64,000 nt of DNA from Rubrivivax sp. (lineage in GTDB: Bacteria > Pseudomonadota > Gammaproteobacteria > Burkholderiales > Burkholderiaceae_C), in the NCBI GenBank assembly GCA_020248915.1, contig JADCGP010000008.1:1-64000 (forward strand), in the 5' to 3' direction. A model generated the notes under the pieces. The model did not search any database. It was given only the letters and a program-made list of their open reading frames with translations, and had not been told where the DNA came from. The position numbers and the translations under genes are program-made. Shown here one piece after another: positions 63,053 to 64,000 of the stretch; positions within the stretch are counted from its first letter, which is position 1; each line of letters opens with the position of its first letter.

Positions 63053-63087
63053 CAACGGGTTAGGAGTCACAAGCTCCTAGCCCGTTG
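63053..63087 (+). terminator. Terminator after tRNA-Pro
   Basis: A 14-bp stem, CAACGGGTTAGGAG with CTCCTAGCCCGTTG (one G-T wobble), around a 7-nt loop, 7 bp after the tRNA and followed by a T/C-rich run. It probably ends the tRNA transcript. Confidence 0.7.
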
Positions 63088-63167
63088 TCCTTTCCGGGGT
63101 TGTCGTCCGCGCAGCCGCCGCGGCGGCGGGGCTGGCCGCTTCCGCGCAGGGCGGTGGGCGAGTAGTT

Positions 63168-63182
63168 GCACCTTATTGGTGC
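63168..63182. promoter_or_regulatory. Putative NtrC-binding site
   Basis: GCACC-TTATT-GGTGC is a 5-bp-arm inverted repeat with the form of NtrC sites (GCACY-N5-GGTGC). It lies about 160 bp upstream of a sigma-54-like promoter and about 205 bp before the allophanate hydrolase ATG, a normal distance for an enhancer. The rest of the 343-bp gap 63046-63388 shows no gene. Confidence 0.65.
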
Positions 63183-63333
63183 GTTGACGGGCCTGTCGCA
63201 CCGCGCCTTCCCGCGCCGAGGTCACCTCGCCCGGCGCCGGTGCCACCTACGGGTTTGTGCTGATCCATGGCCCCGATACCCAGGGGGCGATCGGCCTGTG
63301 CGTGCCGCGTCCCGACCCGGGAGCGGTGAATCA

Positions 63334-63347
63334 GGCACGAGGTCTGC
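63334..63347 (+). promoter_or_regulatory. Putative sigma-54 promoter
   Basis: AGGCACGAGGTCTGCT has the GG-N10-GC spacing (GG at 63334-63335, GC at 63346-63347) and matches TGGCACG-N4-TTGCT except at two bases. Start of transcription would be about 12 bp after the GC, some 30 bp before the ATG at 63389. Confidence 0.65.
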
Positions 63348-63388
63348 TAGATGTACCTTGTATACCAGACAGTGCACCAACCCAGCAC

Positions 63389-64000
63389 ATGGCAGCCCAG
63401 ACCCAGCACCCGGCGATCGCGCCACCGCGCACGGTGGCGGAGTGGATCACGGTCGGTGCCGACATGGCCGGGCTTTCCGCCCGGCTGCGTGCCGCTCGCA
63501 GCGCAATCGCGGCCAAGGGCGCGCCGGTCTACCTCCACGTCATCGACGAACACGGCCTCGAGGCAAGGATTGCCGAGCTGGAGGCCGCCGCCGCTGTGGC
63601 TGGGGACGCCGGAGCACTGCGTGTGCGCTGGCCGCTGTTCGGTGTGCCCTTCGTCGTCAAGGACAACATCGACGTCGCCGCCGCGCCGACCACCGCCGCC
63701 TGCCCAGCCTTCGCCTACGTGGCCGAGCGCCACGCCAACGTCGTGCGGCGGCTCCTCGATGCCGGCGCGGTGTGGCTGGCGAAGACCAACCTCGACCAGT
63801 TCGCCACCGGTCTCGTGGGCACGCGCTCGCCCTTCGGAGCACCGGCCAGCGTGGCCGCCGCCGACCGCATCAGCGGCGGCTCGAGCTCGGGCTCCGCCGT
63901 GGCGGTGGCGTGCGGCGACGTGGCGTTCTCCCTCGGCACCGACACGGCCGGTTCGGGGCGCGTGCCGGCGGCCTTCAACGGCCTCGTGGGTCTGAAGCCG
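63389..64000 (+). CDS. atzF: Allophanate hydrolase, amidase domain (partial, 3' end outside window)
   Basis: 204 codons visible, no stop. Amidase-signature enzyme: catalytic Lys in [41 protein letters not shown] (the allophanate-hydrolase hallmark), [13 protein letters not shown] and [22 protein letters not shown] with the cis-Ser/Ser pair. It releases ammonia and CO2 from allophanate in ATP-dependent urea use. It could be a free hydrolase or part of a larger urea amidolyase; the missing end decides. The upstream NtrC/sigma-54 sites fit nitrogen control. Confidence 0.9.
   Translation, partial: MAAQTQHPAIAPPRTVAEWITVGADMAGLSARLRAARSAIAAKGAPVYLHVIDEHGLEARIAELEAAAAVAGDAGALRVRWPLFGVPFVVKDNIDVAAAPTTAACPAFAYVAERHANVVRRLLDAGAVWLAKTNLDQFATGLVGTRSPFGAPASVAAADRISGGSSSGSAVAVACGDVAFSLGTDTAGSGRVPAAFNGLVGLKP

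Noticed and set aside
62969-63100. tRNA-Pro as attachment site of an integrated element
   Set aside because: No integrase gene and no second copy of the tRNA 3' end downstream in the window; the flanking gene looks chromosomal.
63351-63995. Open frame overlapping the allophanate hydrolase start in another frame
   Set aside because: Low-complexity Arg/Ser/Pro product without a family; the frame starting at 63389 has unmistakable amidase-signature motifs.

Overview
The window is very GC-rich, gene-dense chromosomal DNA. Gene content and order point to a betaproteobacterium of the Burkholderiales (Rubrivivax/Leptothrix-like groups are a plausible home, but this is inference). The clues are the thrS-infC-rpmI-rplT-pheS-pheT-ihfA-merR block followed by tRNA-Pro, the many liv, TctAB and TRAP transporters, and TACAAT/TATAAT-type promoters. 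No prophage, insertion sequence, CRISPR array or rRNA is visible. Long open frames opposite real genes are GC-driven shadows and are left out.

Layout. 95-5922 (minus): a three-gene, translationally coupled operon coding for a GAF-HlyD adaptor, a PqqD-like/M50/HlyD fusion and a reduced SecA-like ATPase; it looks like a dedicated export or maturation machine. 6134-7390: a membrane protein with one haem-binding CxxCH and a HAMP-like region. 7595-11710 (minus): a serine protease, MoxR AAA+ ATPase, DUF58 and BatA-like VWA operon. 11856-14001: tatD, a DNA glycosylase and a spermidine-synthase-like methyltransferase, each overlapping the next by 4 bp. 14176-16156: tctB and tctA without tctC. 16237-20467: an MFS protein, a gamma-glutamyltransferase homologue and a DMT exporter. 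20513-28989: a sugar-acid-type catabolic locus (cupin, SDR, KDG-type kinase, RraA-like protein, 2-hydroxyacid dehydrogenase, TRAP transporter) next to a GntR/FCD regulator. 29006-32943: housekeeping and small genes (DMT permease, DUF2007, DUF2784, qor, parvulin, bolA). 33075-38266: a five-gene branched-chain amino-acid-type ABC transporter. 38382-51360: a lipid/acyl-CoA degradation island (FadB-like, thiolase, two acyl-CoA dehydrogenases, thioesterases, SDRs) that includes an internally deleted M20 peptidase and a DhlA-like hydrolase. 51423-54924: tex and a patatin-like protein. 54970-62931: the translation operon from thrS to merR. 62969-63045: tRNA-Pro(GGG). 63168-64000: a putative NtrC/sigma-54 promoter in front of the start of an allophanate hydrolase gene that runs off the window.

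Most notable signals. (1) The thrS operon is preceded by a 14-codon leader peptide with five threonines using all four Thr codons, a Rho-independent terminator, and an exactly complementary antiterminator arm: a threonine attenuator for a tRNA-synthetase/ribosomal operon. (2) infC most likely starts at an ATC codon placed 8 nt after a strong Shine-Dalgarno sequence, parallel to the AUU start of E. coli infC. (3) The SecA-like/M50/HlyD operon combines parts normally found in separate systems. (4) Several enzymes carry altered key residues: the SDR at 20513, LivF, and the dehalogenase-like protein. (5) A sigma-54 promoter with an upstream NtrC-like site precedes the allophanate hydrolase gene. 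All calls come from reading the sequence; no database search was run.
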